From Lachnospiraceae bacterium AM93-12TA (lineage in GTDB: Bacteria > Bacillota > Clostridia > Lachnospirales > Lachnospiraceae): a stretch of 64,000 nt of DNA. Shown one piece after another: positions 38,291-46,867 of the stretch. The notes below the pieces were generated by a model, which had not been told where the DNA came from, ran no database searches, and was given only the letters and a program-made list of their open reading frames with translations. Numbering within the stretch: position 1 is the stretch's first letter; each line of letters starts with the position of its first letter. Location: contig JAQERH010000008.1 of NCBI GenBank assembly GCA_027698105.1, positions 30,799 to 94,798 on the forward strand, written 5' to 3'. A program made the translations under genes and the position numbers.

Positions 38291-40153
38291 TTGAATATGC
38301 CGAAAGAAAGACGAACACTGACCATAGGACTTGTGGGAAATCCAAACTGCGGCAAGACGACATTGTTTAATGCTTTGACAGGCATTCGGCTGAAAACTGC
38401 CAACTGGCCGGGAGTGACAGTGGAAAAAGCTTCCGGCTGGCTTTCGTTTGAGGGGATTCAGATTCATCTCATCGATCTGCCGGGAATTTACAGCCTGGAT
38501 GACAGCAGCGCAGAGGAAAAGGAGACGGGACAGTGGCTTCAGACGGGCGGTGCAGATGTGATCATCAATGTGGCGGACAGCTCGGTTCTGGAGCGGAGCC
38601 TGGCTCTGACGCTTCAGCTGACGAGCCTGGATGTGCCTGTTGTTCTAGCTGTGAACCAGTTTGGACGAAAGACATTTAAAGGACAGTCTCAGCCTTTAGA
38701 TTGGAATTTAGGACAGCTGCAAAGATGTCTGGGAGGACTTCCCTGCCTGTCCATATCTGCCAGAAAAGGGACTGGCCTTTATGAACTTCTCAGGGCAGCG
38801 TCTGCAGCCGCCTGTTCTGGCGGGCAGAAGAGCCGCATCTGTTCAGAGTTTTGCTATAGAAGTATCGAACAGCGATATCAATATATAGAAGAAATATGTT
38901 CTAAATGCCATGAGAAAACAGAGCATGGACCTGGGTGGACAGATCGGGCTGATCGGTGGCTGATGCACCCGGTTCTGGGAATTCCTATTTTTCTGTTTTT
39001 AATGGCATTTGTCTTTTTTCTGACGTTTTCAGTGGGGAATATTCCAAAGCATGGGATAGATCGGATGATGGAATGCTGTCTTGAAACAGTTGAGTACATA
39101 TTCAGCCAGACTGGAACGGCACAATGGCTGAAATCCCTGGTTCTGGAAGGGATTATCCCTGGAGTGGGCAGTGTACTCAGCTTTCTTCCTAATATGATTA
39201 TTCTGTTTTTCGCCCTGTCAATACTGGAGGAAAGCGGATATATGGCCAGGGTTTCCTATGTTATGAACGAGACGATGGGCATGGCCGGACTGTCAGGAAA
39301 AGCGTTTCTGCCTCTGATGCTGGGATTTGGATGTACCGTGCCGGCTGTGGTGGCCTCCAGAATTGTGGAGGGAGATACGCAGAGAAAACGTACGATCCTG
39401 GCTGCTCATTTTATGTCATGCCCGGCCAGAATGACGGTTTACGTTTTATTTTCACAGATGTTTTTCCCGGAACATGCTGCTTTGGCGGCCTGTTCCATAT
39501 ATCTGGCGGGAATGGGGGCAGCTGTTTTGACAGCTGCCGTTCACTGGAAACTGTCGGGAGAAAGGAGGGAGGGCTGCCTTCTGCTGGAGCTTCCAGAGTA
39601 CAGGATGCCCTCTGTAACCTGTGCAGCGCTCTGTGTATGGGATAAGACAGAGGAATATCTTGCCAAGGCAGGAACGACAATTCTCCTGTCTTCTGTACTT
39701 CTCTGGTTTCTTGTGCATACAGGACCGTCCGGCCTTGTATCTGACATAGGCAGCAGTTTTGCGGCATCTGCCGGCCGCCTGCTGGAACCGTTTTTTACCT
39801 TAGCAGGTATAGGAAACTGGAAGGCAGCCGCTGCGCTGCTTTCCGGCCTCTCTGCCAAGGAGGCTGTAGTATCTGGATTTTCTGTACTTTACGGAATTAA
39901 GAATATCAGTTCAGCAACAGGAATGGCTCAGTTTAAAACAGAGCTTTTGGCCTCTGGATTTGGCCCGGTAAATGCCTATGCCCTGATGATTTTCTGCCTT
40001 TTGTATACTCCCTGTGCAGCAGGAATGGCGGTGATTCAGTCAGAGACCAAAGATCTGAAATGGACAATTTTTATGGCAGCATTTCAGCTGCTGTTCGCCT
40101 TTATGGCAGCTGCCGCTGTTTACCATATCGGTTCTATTCTCTTTCCAGGCTAG
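38291..40153 (+). CDS. feoB: Ferrous iron transporter B
   Basis: GTP-dependent inner-membrane Fe(II) importer. Residues 10-170 form the G domain: GNPNCGKTTLFNALTG (G1), NWPGVTVEKASG (G2), DLPGIYSL (G3), AVNQFG (G4-like, where NxxD is usual) and SARKGTG (G5). The membrane part (about 225-620) has the Gate motifs LPLMLGFGCTVPAV and the second FSVLYGIKN/CLLYTPCAAGM region. 620 residues, at the short end of the family (E. coli 773). TTG 38291 is 8 bases after GAGGGG; ATG 38297 is the alternative start. The NQFG in place of NKxD in G4 might relax guanine specificity. Confidence 0.93.
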   Translation: MNMPKERRTLTIGLVGNPNCGKTTLFNALTGIRLKTANWPGVTVEKASGWLSFEGIQIHLIDLPGIYSLDDSSAEEKETGQWLQTGGADVIINVADSSVLERSLALTLQLTSLDVPVVLAVNQFGRKTFKGQSQPLDWNLGQLQRCLGGLPCLSISARKGTGLYELLRAASAAACSGGQKSRICSEFCYRSIEQRYQYIEEICSKCHEKTEHGPGWTDRADRWLMHPVLGIPIFLFLMAFVFFLTFSVGNIPKHGIDRMMECCLETVEYIFSQTGTAQWLKSLVLEGIIPGVGSVLSFLPNMIILFFALSILEESGYMARVSYVMNETMGMAGLSGKAFLPLMLGFGCTVPAVVASRIVEGDTQRKRTILAAHFMSCPARMTVYVLFSQMFFPEHAALAACSIYLAGMGAAVLTAAVHWKLSGERREGCLLLELPEYRMPSVTCAALCVWDKTEEYLAKAGTTILLSSVLLWFLVHTGPSGLVSDIGSSFAASAGRLLEPFFTLAGIGNWKAAAALLSGLSAKEAVVSGFSVLYGIKNISSATGMAQFKTELLASGFGPVNAYALMIFCLLYTPCAAGMAVIQSETKDLKWTIFMAAFQLLFAFMAAAAVYHIGSILFPG

Positions 40154-40181
40154 AAGAGAGAAGAAAGACGGCAGCAAACGG

Positions 40182-40209
40182 TTGACTTTTTTTTAATACA
40201 TGATATATA
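40182..40209 (+). promoter_or_regulatory. Candidate promoter of the ThrE-type exporter genes
   Basis: TTGACT (40182-40187), 16-base spacer, TATATA (40204-40209). The 130-base leader that follows contains a small perfect hairpin GTCAGT-GGGT-ACTGAC; no riboswitch family was recognised. Confidence 0.45.
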
Positions 40210-40341
40210 TAAGTCAGGCACATTTTAACACAGCAGTAAGGAGGATATCTCCACATCCTCACAGAGCGTTTATTTCAGCCGGAGATTAGCGTCAGTGGGT
40301 ACTGACCTTTGGCCCCAGCAGAGATGAAAAGGAGCGTCAAA

Positions 40342-41118
40342 ATGAGAGACAGAGCATTGATGGACATGGCGGCCCAGGCCGGGGAGATTATGTTAGTCAG
40401 CGGAGCAGAAATTTATCGTGTAGAAGACACAGTTGCCAGGATACTCAGAGCTTCAGGTGCTTCTGAGGCAGATGTAGTGGTAATGGCGACAGGAATTTTT
40501 ATTACACTGGCATCTGGGGAGGAAGAGTCCCTCAGTGCAGTCCGCAGAGTCAGGGAACGGTCGACCAATATGAACCGGGTATGCCGGGTAAATGATGTGT
40601 CAAGGAATTTCTGTACAGGAAGCATTTCTCTGGAAGAGGCCAGGGATGCACTCAGGGAAATAAGCCATGAAATTCAGTACAGCCGCAGAATGAGGATACT
40701 GGGTTATACCCTTACTCCGGCTGCCTTTGCAGTGATGTTTGGCGGAGGAATTATGGAGGTGGCGGCAGCTGCTGTGGTAGGAACGGTGATGGCTCTGTTT
40801 GAGATTCTGATTAACCGGGTCAGACTGAATGATTTCTGCTCTAATGCAGCAGAAGCTTTTATAGCAGGCATACTTTCTATTGTGTTTAGGGCAGCTTTTT
40901 TTCCGATGCTTAATCTGAATGCAAATGCGGTGATTATCAGCGCCCTGATGCCTCTTGTTCCCGGCGTCAGTTTTACCTCAGCGATCCGCGATACACTGAA
41001 TGGAGACTACGGATCCGGGATTGCAAGGATTATGGAGGCGATTGTAGTGGCTTTAGCGGTGGCATCAGGAGTCGGCGCGTCTATGATGCTGGGAAGCATG
41101 CTGGGAGGTGTATTGTGA
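40342..41118 (+). CDS. ThrE-type amino-acid exporter, large subunit (DUF1212)
   Basis: 258 residues. The soluble N-terminal third has the DUF1212 marks LMDMAAQAGEIMLVSGAEIYRVEDTV and NDVSRNFCTGSISLEEA; five hydrophobic segments follow from about residue 115 (TLTPAAFAVMFGGGIMEVAA, NANAVIISALMPLVPG). In Corynebacterium ThrE both halves are one protein exporting threonine and serine; here the second half is the next gene. AAGGAG is 7 bases before ATG 40342; ATG 40324 is an alternative with poor ribosome site. Overlaps the next gene by one base. Confidence 0.87.
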   Translation: MRDRALMDMAAQAGEIMLVSGAEIYRVEDTVARILRASGASEADVVVMATGIFITLASGEEESLSAVRRVRERSTNMNRVCRVNDVSRNFCTGSISLEEARDALREISHEIQYSRRMRILGYTLTPAAFAVMFGGGIMEVAAAAVVGTVMALFEILINRVRLNDFCSNAAEAFIAGILSIVFRAAFFPMLNLNANAVIISALMPLVPGVSFTSAIRDTLNGDYGSGIARIMEAIVVALAVASGVGASMMLGSMLGGVL

Positions 41119-41543
41119 TGGAGATCGTTTGGCAGACAATTGCCGCGTTTATTGCTATTGTGGGATTCGGACTGCTCCTGGAGGTTCCACAGAAACACAT
41201 TATTCATGCAGGAATTGCAGGTGCAGTGTGCTGGCTCTCCTACCTTTTAGTTATGAAGATGGGCTATTCCCTGATAGCGGCGGCCTTCTGGTCCAGTATC
41301 TTTGTGGCTCTTTTAAGCCACAGCTTTGCCAGATTGTTTAAGGCTCCGGTGACCGTTTTTCTGGTATCGGGAATTCTTCCTACTGTACCTGGAGCCTCTA
41401 TTTACAGAAGCGTTTACTATATGATTCAGGGAGAGTCTGCTCTGTCTAATTCCTATTTTATGGAAACGCTGCAGATTTCCGGCGCGATGGCGATGGCCAT
41501 TTTTATTGTGGATTCCATCTTCCGCCTGATGCAGAAGCGCTAG
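41118..41543 (+). CDS. ThrE-type exporter, small subunit (DUF3815)
   Basis: 141 residues with about four to five transmembrane helices, carrying the family's LVSGILPTVPGASIYRSVYYMIQG motif. It completes the split ThrE exporter with the preceding gene, with which it shares one base of stop/start (TGATG). Its last 41 bases overlap the convergent DUF5688 gene. Confidence 0.85.
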   Translation: MEIVWQTIAAFIAIVGFGLLLEVPQKHIIHAGIAGAVCWLSYLLVMKMGYSLIAAAFWSSIFVALLSHSFARLFKAPVTVFLVSGILPTVPGASIYRSVYYMIQGESALSNSYFMETLQISGAMAMAIFIVDSIFRLMQKR

Positions 41544-42471
41544 AGGGACAGGATGGAATAAAAATCTGATCTTTCAGAGCGCTGTAGTAATAGACATGAT
41601 CTGACAGACGATCTTCTGTCGGGACTTCAAATTCATTGACCTCGGTGACAATCTGATTCAGTTCCTGGACAGAGGGAGAGGAAGAAACAGGACTTAAAAG
41701 AACTTCGTGGATGCTGGAGGGAAGGATGTATAGATCATCCTTCGCAGGCTCTGCGAAGTTTTTTAATATCTGGGGGTAGAGAATACAGGCAGCGCCATTG
41801 AGACCGGCTGCGTTAGTGAGAACATGGAGAGGAAAGGTGCCTTGTTCTGGCTCAGATTCCCTGGAACCAGTATCCTTTGTCTGAAAAAGAGGGAGATCCG
41901 GGGAAAAAGAGGCGATCACCTGATCGAGTGGCGTAATTTTTGGGGGCAGCAGGAGAGGCGTGTTAAAAGAGGCCAGCTGATACAGCTCACGGGCATCGGT
42001 ATGCCACAGCTTTGCGTGTTCATGATGAATCAGAATCGTCATATGTCCGTCCTTTTTCTGATCCACTATTACATAAAAAATCAAGGCCAGATCTAAAAAT
42101 ACAGTGTGGGGAACGGATGACAGAAGTGCCTCATTTTCTTTTGCAGAGATAAGCCGGAAGGCGATATGCGTTTTGACCTGTGAAAAATCGTAAATCCAGG
42201 AATCCAGCCCAGACGGAAACGAGCTCTGCCGGGATGCAAGCTCCAGAATTCTTCCGGCGATGGTTTCAATAGGTACACCTGCTTTGGCCTCTTCATAAAA
42301 GGGGGCCAGACTGACAGACGGAGCTATGGAGGAGTCAGTCTGTCGTATGGAAAGGCAGTCCAGAACAATGCCGTTATTTTTAACAGTTTTTTGGATAGAT
42401 ACAGAAAAAAGTGCTCCTGCCTGTTTCCGGGTTTCCTGAAGAATTGATGATAGAAATGTCTCGTAGGTCAT
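41503..42471 (-). CDS. DUF5688 family protein
   Basis: 322 residues, soluble, no signal or membrane segment. It has the layout of the DUF5688 family found in gut Lachnospiraceae, of unknown function: an N-terminal KTVKNNGIVLDCLSIRQ-like segment, YEEAKAGVPIETIAGRILEL, and a C-terminal ILPSSIHEVLL and VTEVNEFEVPTEDRLSDHVY block. AAAGGAGGCATTT precedes ATG 42471. A near-consensus promoter lies 84 bases upstream. Convergent overlap with the ThrE small subunit gene. Confidence 0.8.
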   Translation of the reverse strand: MTYETFLSSILQETRKQAGALFSVSIQKTVKNNGIVLDCLSIRQTDSSIAPSVSLAPFYEEAKAGVPIETIAGRILELASRQSSFPSGLDSWIYDFSQVKTHIAFRLISAKENEALLSSVPHTVFLDLALIFYVIVDQKKDGHMTILIHHEHAKLWHTDARELYQLASFNTPLLLPPKITPLDQVIASFSPDLPLFQTKDTGSRESEPEQGTFPLHVLTNAAGLNGAACILYPQILKNFAEPAKDDLYILPSSIHEVLLSPVSSSPSVQELNQIVTEVNEFEVPTEDRLSDHVYYYSALKDQIFIPSCPSSASASGGRWNPQ

Positions 42472-42554
42472 AAATGCCTCCTTTAATAGAATGTAAGAAT
42501 AGTTAAATGTGAAATCATAGACAGCAGAATGTGCTGAAAGAATGGATAAAGCCT

Positions 42555-42583
42555 ATTATAAAGAAAAGAAGAAGAGTTTTCAA
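42555..42583 (-). promoter_or_regulatory. DUF5688 gene promoter
   Basis: Minus strand TTGAAA (42583-42578), 17-base spacer, TATAAT (42560-42555). Confidence 0.6.
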
Positions 42584-42688
42584 TTAAAAAAATATAAAAT
42601 AACAGAACAAAAAACACTATTTATGTTAGATTATAGATATTAAAAACAATATAAATCAGAAATAATATAAAAAATATTAAAAATAGTA

Positions 42689-42717
42689 TTGACAAATATA
42701 AGTCCTTAAGCTATAAT
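42689..42717 (+). promoter_or_regulatory. Perfect consensus promoter of a noncoding transcript
   Basis: TTGACA (42689-42694), exactly 17 bases, TATAAT (42712-42717). Upstream 42590-42688 is a series of A- and T-tracts that resemble an UP element. Such promoters usually drive stable RNAs. No protein gene follows. Confidence 0.85.
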
Positions 42718-42723
42718 AAAGAC

Positions 42724-43126
42724 AACAAAACAAACAGAACTTAAAAACAATCCAAAGGAACTTCCTTTAAAGGAAAAGTCCAAAGGAAATCTCAAATAAG
42801 GAGGTACAGTCCACCAGCAACATAAACTCGTCTGAATAAAAAATCAGACAAAGGAACCCCTCAAAATCCTTTATAAAAGAGACCGAAACCCATCTATTAA
42901 ATCCGAAAAGAGTCGGCCTGGTGATATGACGAGAAAGTATTATTAGGAAGAATGGTTCGTATCGAAATAGATAAAAAATAAAAGAAAAAAATATTCGGCA
43001 GAAAAGATAAAGGAAGAGGAAGAAAAAAATTTAATATAGATGAAAAATTAAGAAACGAGGTATAAACCCATGGATGAGATAGTATAAAGAGGGTATTGAT
43101 GATAAAAGAACATCAATACCCTCTTT
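42724..43126 (+). ncRNA. Probable structured noncoding RNA, about 400 bases, unassigned
   Basis: From the predicted start near 42724 to the terminator at 43126 there is no open frame above about 10 codons. Short helices can be drawn: GTCTGA/TCAGAC (42830-42835, 42844-42849), AAAGGA/TCCTTT (42850-42855, 42867-42872), CCGA/TCGG (42903-42906, 42913-42916) and the palindrome TTCCTTTAAAGGAA (42762-42775). CAAAGGAA occurs three times (42753, 42781, 42849). An AAGGAGGT at about 42798 has no start codon after it. The 3' third is very purine rich. It does not show the hallmarks of RNase P RNA, tmRNA or SRP RNA that I know. Existence of a transcript is inferred from promoter and terminator. Confidence 0.6.
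43086..43126. terminator. Terminator with 16-bp perfect stem, probably two-way
   Basis: Arms 43086-43101 and 43111-43126 are perfectly complementary (AAAGAGGGTATTGATG and its complement) around a 9-base loop. It sits at the end of the noncoding transcript and 25 bases after the stop of the convergent radical SAM gene. Confidence 0.8.
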
Positions 43127-43151
43127 GACTGTATATAATTTCAAGCTATGG

Positions 43152-44126
43152 TCAAATTCCCTGCAGTTCGAAAGGCGGCGTGTACTCCTCCTTTGCACTG
43201 CTTTTTTCCTGCATAAACCCATCTGTCAGCCCAAGCCGGATTGCGTGATCCAGCACCTTTTCATATTCATAAGTCGTAATTCTGCGGTTTATTTCCGGAT
43301 ATTCAAAACTTTTATAAAACGGCGTGTACTGGCTCAGAAGGCTCAGAAGAAACTGCCCCTTAGGAAGAGTCTGGCTGATCCAGTTCAACAGACAGATTGA
43401 GTCTTTTTTCTGTCCGGGAAGCACCATATGGCGGAGGATCGTTCCGCGCTTTAACAGGCGGCAGGTCTGTCCATTTTCTGAAAAATCTTCAAAGAGCAGA
43501 GGTCCTGTCTGGCGGATCATCTGCTGTATAGCTTCTGAGGCAGCAGAAAAGTAATCAGGGGCTTTAGAATACTTTCCAGAAACAGAGCTGCTGAAATATT
43601 TTAAATCAGGCAGCCACACATCCACATAAGGCTCCAGAGCCTGTACAGTTTCCAGGCTTTCATAGCCGCCGCAGTTATAGACCACGGGAATGTGAAGAAA
43701 CGGATCAGCCTTTTCAAGAGCCTGAATGATGGAAGGAAGAAACTGGGTAGCAGTTACCAGGTTAATGTTGTGAGCTCCCTGCTCCTGAAGTTCCAGAAAA
43801 ATTTCAGACAGCCTGGAAATACTGATTTCCTTTCCATAGCCTTCGCTGCTGATCTGGTAGTTTTGGCAAAAACAGCAGCGGAGTGTACATCCAGAGAAAA
43901 ATACAGTTCCGCTCCCGTGAATTCCGCTCAGGCAGGGCTCTTCCCAGTGGTGGAGAGCTGCTCTGGCTGCTTTTGGGACTGTGCCGCAGCCGCAGAAGCC
44001 GACGCGTTCATAACGATTGACGCTGCAGCTTCTGGGGCAGAGTCTGCAGTTTTCATATAGGGCAAGCCTCTCGCCGGAAGAGGTGTGATGCCCGCAGCTA
44101 TTAGTATGGGAGAGCTGATGGTTCAT
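43152..44126 (-). CDS. Radical SAM protein, PflX/PflA-like
   Basis: 324 residues. The N-terminus has a cysteine cluster CRLCPRSCSVNRYERVGFCGCG, then the radical SAM motif CTLRCCFCQNYQIS (CxxxCxxC) around residue 77-84, followed by GAHNINLVTATQFLP and VYNCGGYES, matching the uncharacterised PflX family related to pyruvate formate-lyase activating enzymes. It would bind a 4Fe-4S cluster and S-adenosylmethionine; no glycyl-radical partner gene is nearby. ATG 44126 follows GGAGGAATTTCC; a frame open to 44234 has no ribosome site. Confidence 0.88.
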   Translation of the reverse strand: MNHQLSHTNSCGHHTSSGERLALYENCRLCPRSCSVNRYERVGFCGCGTVPKAARAALHHWEEPCLSGIHGSGTVFFSGCTLRCCFCQNYQISSEGYGKEISISRLSEIFLELQEQGAHNINLVTATQFLPSIIQALEKADPFLHIPVVYNCGGYESLETVQALEPYVDVWLPDLKYFSSSVSGKYSKAPDYFSAASEAIQQMIRQTGPLLFEDFSENGQTCRLLKRGTILRHMVLPGQKKDSICLLNWISQTLPKGQFLLSLLSQYTPFYKSFEYPEINRRITTYEYEKVLDHAIRLGLTDGFMQEKSSAKEEYTPPFELQGI

Positions 44127-44264
44127 GGATGGAAATTCCTCCTGTTCAATGATACTGTAGCAGAAAATCAGAGCCGAAGAAAAGGGCGCTGTTCTGATTA
44201 AGCCAGTATAGCAGGAGAAAGCAGGAAAAAGCAAGCAAAAGGAACGGAAGCCGTCTGTTTCTCT

Positions 44265-44549
44265 CTATATTTTATTATCTTCCGGCGATTTGGGAAAAAT
44301 CCGGTACAGATCCTCGTAGGACTCAAGCTCTGCTTCAGACAGAGGGGGAGTCGGAATGAGGCCGGTACAGTCCATGGCGGAGCAGGAGTCAAAATCTGAC
44401 GTATCTGCCAGCTCTTCTGACACATGGTTCATGGCCCGCAGCTCATCGCCATACCGTTTTCGAAGTTCCTCCATAGATACAGGGTGTATGCTCCTGTCCT
44501 GTTTCAGGGAGCGTGTGGTTCTGTTTCGATGTTTATCGTCTGACTGCAT
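44265..44549 (-). CDS. Small hypothetical protein
   Basis: 94 residues, charged and soluble, no family recognised. The middle reads SMEELRKRYGDELRAMNHVSEEL, probably helical, and the rest is acidic with a CSAMDCTG pair of cysteines. AGGAG is 9 bases before ATG 44549; an ATG at 44558 overlaps that site. Same strand as and upstream of the radical SAM gene, 138 bases away. Good ribosome site and codon pattern favour a real gene. Confidence 0.55.
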   Translation of the reverse strand: MQSDDKHRNRTTRSLKQDRSIHPVSMEELRKRYGDELRAMNHVSEELADTSDFDSCSAMDCTGLIPTPPLSEAELESYEDLYRIFPKSPEDNKI

Positions 44550-44671
44550 GGTTATCATCTCCTGTCTGTTTTGTTTCTTGATTCTATAATGTGTACAGGA
44601 ACGGGAAAAGTATACAGAGAGAAACTGTCCAAATTTTCACTTTATTTATAACATTTTAATAGTTTCAGTTC

Positions 44672-44700
44672 TTGATTTATGGGAAGATGGACACTATAAT
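44672..44700 (+). promoter_or_regulatory. ftsH promoter
   Basis: TTGATT (44672-44677), 17-base spacer, TATAAT (44695-44700), 50 bases before the ftsH ATG. Confidence 0.65.
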
Positions 44701-44750
44701 GGTATAGAATAGACGAAGCAGAATCTATTCAGAATGGAGAACTTAGATTT

Positions 44751-46793
44751 ATGGACAACAACAGTAAGAATGGCAGAAATCAGAAAGAGCCGAAGAAGGG
44801 AAACATTACAGTTGTTATCATTACCCTGATGTTTACGATGCTTTGCGTCATGGTTATGAATACATGGCTGAATAACGCAAATAAAGAAAATATTCCCTAC
44901 AGCGAGTTCAATCAGATGCTGGAAAATCACGAGGTAGAGTCTGTGACTCTCAGCGGAGGAAGAATTCTCATTACTCCCAGCAAAAAATCCTCCAAGTATC
45001 AGTCCAGCAAGGACAGATGGGGAAATCTCATTGGCAAGGAATACTACACAGTACCGATTAATGATCCGAACTTTCTGGAAAAACTGGATGAGGCTGGCGT
45101 AGCCACCTATGAGGCCAAGGAGGCGGATGCAGGGGTAGAGATCCTTTTAGTACTTTTAAACTGGATCCTTCCGATTGCGCTGCTGTTCTTCTTCTTCAAT
45201 TTTATGATGAGAAGAATGGGCGGAGGCGGCGGAGGCGGAATCATGGGCGTTGGAAAGAGCAATGCCAAGGTTTACGTCCAGAAGGAGACAGGAATTACCT
45301 TTAAAGATGTGGCCGGTGAAGATGAGGCCAAGGAATCCCTGAAGGAGATTGTGGATTTTCTCCACAATCCAGGCAAATATACAAAGATCGGCGCCAAGCT
45401 TCCAAAGGGCGCGCTTTTAGTAGGCCCTCCCGGAACCGGTAAGACGCTTTTAGCTAAGGCGGTAGCAGGAGAGGCTAAGGTTCCGTTTTTCTCCCTGTCC
45501 GGATCTGACTTTGTAGAGATGTTTGTGGGCGTGGGAGCTTCCCGTGTCCGTGATCTGTTCAAGCAGGCTCAGGAGTCAGCTCCCTGTATTATCTTTATTG
45601 ATGAGGTGGATGCGATTGGAAAGAGCCGTGATTCCCGTCTGGGAGGAAATGATGAGAGGGAGCAGACCTTAAACCAGCTGCTTTCAGAGATGGATGGCTT
45701 TGACTCATCCAAAGGTCTTTTAGTTATGGCAGCCACAAACCGGCCTGAAATTCTCGATCCGGCGCTTCTGCGTCCGGGCCGTTTTGACCGCCGTGTGATC
45801 GTGGATAAGCCGGATTTAAAGGGACGAATCAATATCCTGAAGGTTCACTCAAAGGATGTAAGGCTGGATGAGACTGTAAACTTCGAGGAGATCGCATTGG
45901 CTACCTCCGGAGCAGTAGGAGCGGATCTGGCCAACATGATGAACGAGGCGGCCATTACTGCAGTCAAGCACGGCCGTCAGGCTGTTTCGCAGAAGGATCT
46001 GTTTGAGGCAGTGGAAGTTGTCCTGGTAGGTAAGGAGAAAAAGGATCGAATTCTCAGCAAGGAGGAGCGCCGGATTGTTTCCTACCATGAGGTAGGCCAC
46101 GCTCTGGTAAACGCACTGCAGAAAGATGCGGAGCCGGTACAGAAAATCACGATTGTTCCCCGCACCATGGGAGCGCTGGGCTATGTGATGCAGGTTCCTG
46201 AGGAGGAAAAATTCTTAAATACCAAAAAGGAAATTCATGCAATGCTGGTAGGCTTTTTGGCAGGCCGCGCGGCAGAGGAGATAGTCTTTGATACAGTAAC
46301 CACAGGAGCTGCCAATGATATTGAGCAGGCTACCAGAATCGCCAGGGCTATGGTGACTCAGTACGGCATGTCTGATAAGTTTGGACTGATGGGTCTGGCA
46401 TCCAGAGAGGATCAGTATCTGAGCGGAAGAACGGTACTTAACTGCAGCGATGAGACAGCGGCAGATATTGACAAAGAGGTGATGATGATCCTCAAGGAGG
46501 CCTATGAGGAGGCCAAGGCCATGCTGCTGGAGAACAGGGATGCATTAGATGCGATTGCAGCCTTCCTGATAGAGAAAGAAACGATTACCGGTAAGGAATT
46601 TATGAAGATTTTAAGAGAAATCAAAGGGATTCCGGAACCGGAAGAAACAGAAGTACCTGTGAACCAGGCAGAAAAGAAGATACCTTCAGAGCCGGAGGAA
46701 CCTGAAAAGGCAGAAAATCAGGCGCAGGAGCCTGAAAAAACGGCAGAAAAGCAGGTGGAAACTGAGGAACAGGAGACTAATGTTCCTGGTTAA
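44751..46793 (+). CDS. ftsH: ATP-dependent zinc metalloprotease FtsH
   Basis: Membrane-anchored AAA+ protease. 680 residues: helix at about 22-42, an external domain, a second helix at about 128-150 ([20 protein letters not shown]), AAA domain with Walker [17 protein letters not shown] and Walker [12 protein letters not shown], second region of homology [19 protein letters not shown], and the zinc site HEVGH near residue 446. The last 50 residues are a Glu/Pro/Lys/Gln-rich tail beyond the conserved core. Preceded by its own promoter; ends at a strong terminator. Not next to hpt/tilS as in Bacillus. Confidence 0.98.
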   Translation: MDNNSKNGRNQKEPKKGNITVVIITLMFTMLCVMVMNTWLNNANKENIPYSEFNQMLENHEVESVTLSGGRILITPSKKSSKYQSSKDRWGNLIGKEYYTVPINDPNFLEKLDEAGVATYEAKEADAGVEILLVLLNWILPIALLFFFFNFMMRRMGGGGGGGIMGVGKSNAKVYVQKETGITFKDVAGEDEAKESLKEIVDFLHNPGKYTKIGAKLPKGALLVGPPGTGKTLLAKAVAGEAKVPFFSLSGSDFVEMFVGVGASRVRDLFKQAQESAPCIIFIDEVDAIGKSRDSRLGGNDEREQTLNQLLSEMDGFDSSKGLLVMAATNRPEILDPALLRPGRFDRRVIVDKPDLKGRINILKVHSKDVRLDETVNFEEIALATSGAVGADLANMMNEAAITAVKHGRQAVSQKDLFEAVEVVLVGKEKKDRILSKEERRIVSYHEVGHALVNALQKDAEPVQKITIVPRTMGALGYVMQVPEEEKFLNTKKEIHAMLVGFLAGRAAEEIVFDTVTTGAANDIEQATRIARAMVTQYGMSDKFGLMGLASREDQYLSGRTVLNCSDETAADIDKEVMMILKEAYEEAKAMLLENRDALDAIAAFLIEKETITGKEFMKILREIKGIPEPEETEVPVNQAEKKIPSEPEEPEKAENQAQEPEKTAEKQVETEEQETNVPG

Positions 46794-46805
46794 TCAGATA
46801 GAAAT

Positions 46806-46854
46806 AAAAACGCCTCCGCGAATCATGATTCAGTGATTCGCGGAGGCGTTTTTT
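46806..46854. terminator. Terminator between ftsH and the DUF1846 gene
   Basis: Perfect 20-bp stem (46806-46825 with 46834-46853), 8-base loop, T run on the plus side and A run on the other, so it can end both convergent genes. Confidence 0.92.
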
Positions 46855-46867
46855 GCAGGGTATTTAT

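Noticed and set aside
42798..42840. AAGGAGGT site considered as the start of a small protein
   Set aside because: No ATG, GTG or TTG at suitable distance opens a frame longer than a few codons.
42753..42856. Three CAAAGGAA repeats considered as a CRISPR-like or iteron array
   Set aside because: Only three copies of 8 bases, spaced unevenly (28 and 68 bases), no cas or replication genes nearby.
42950..42985. GGTTCG...CGAA segment in the orphan RNA considered as a tRNA/tmRNA T-arm
   Set aside because: No acceptor stem, no CCA end and no D-arm or tag frame around it.
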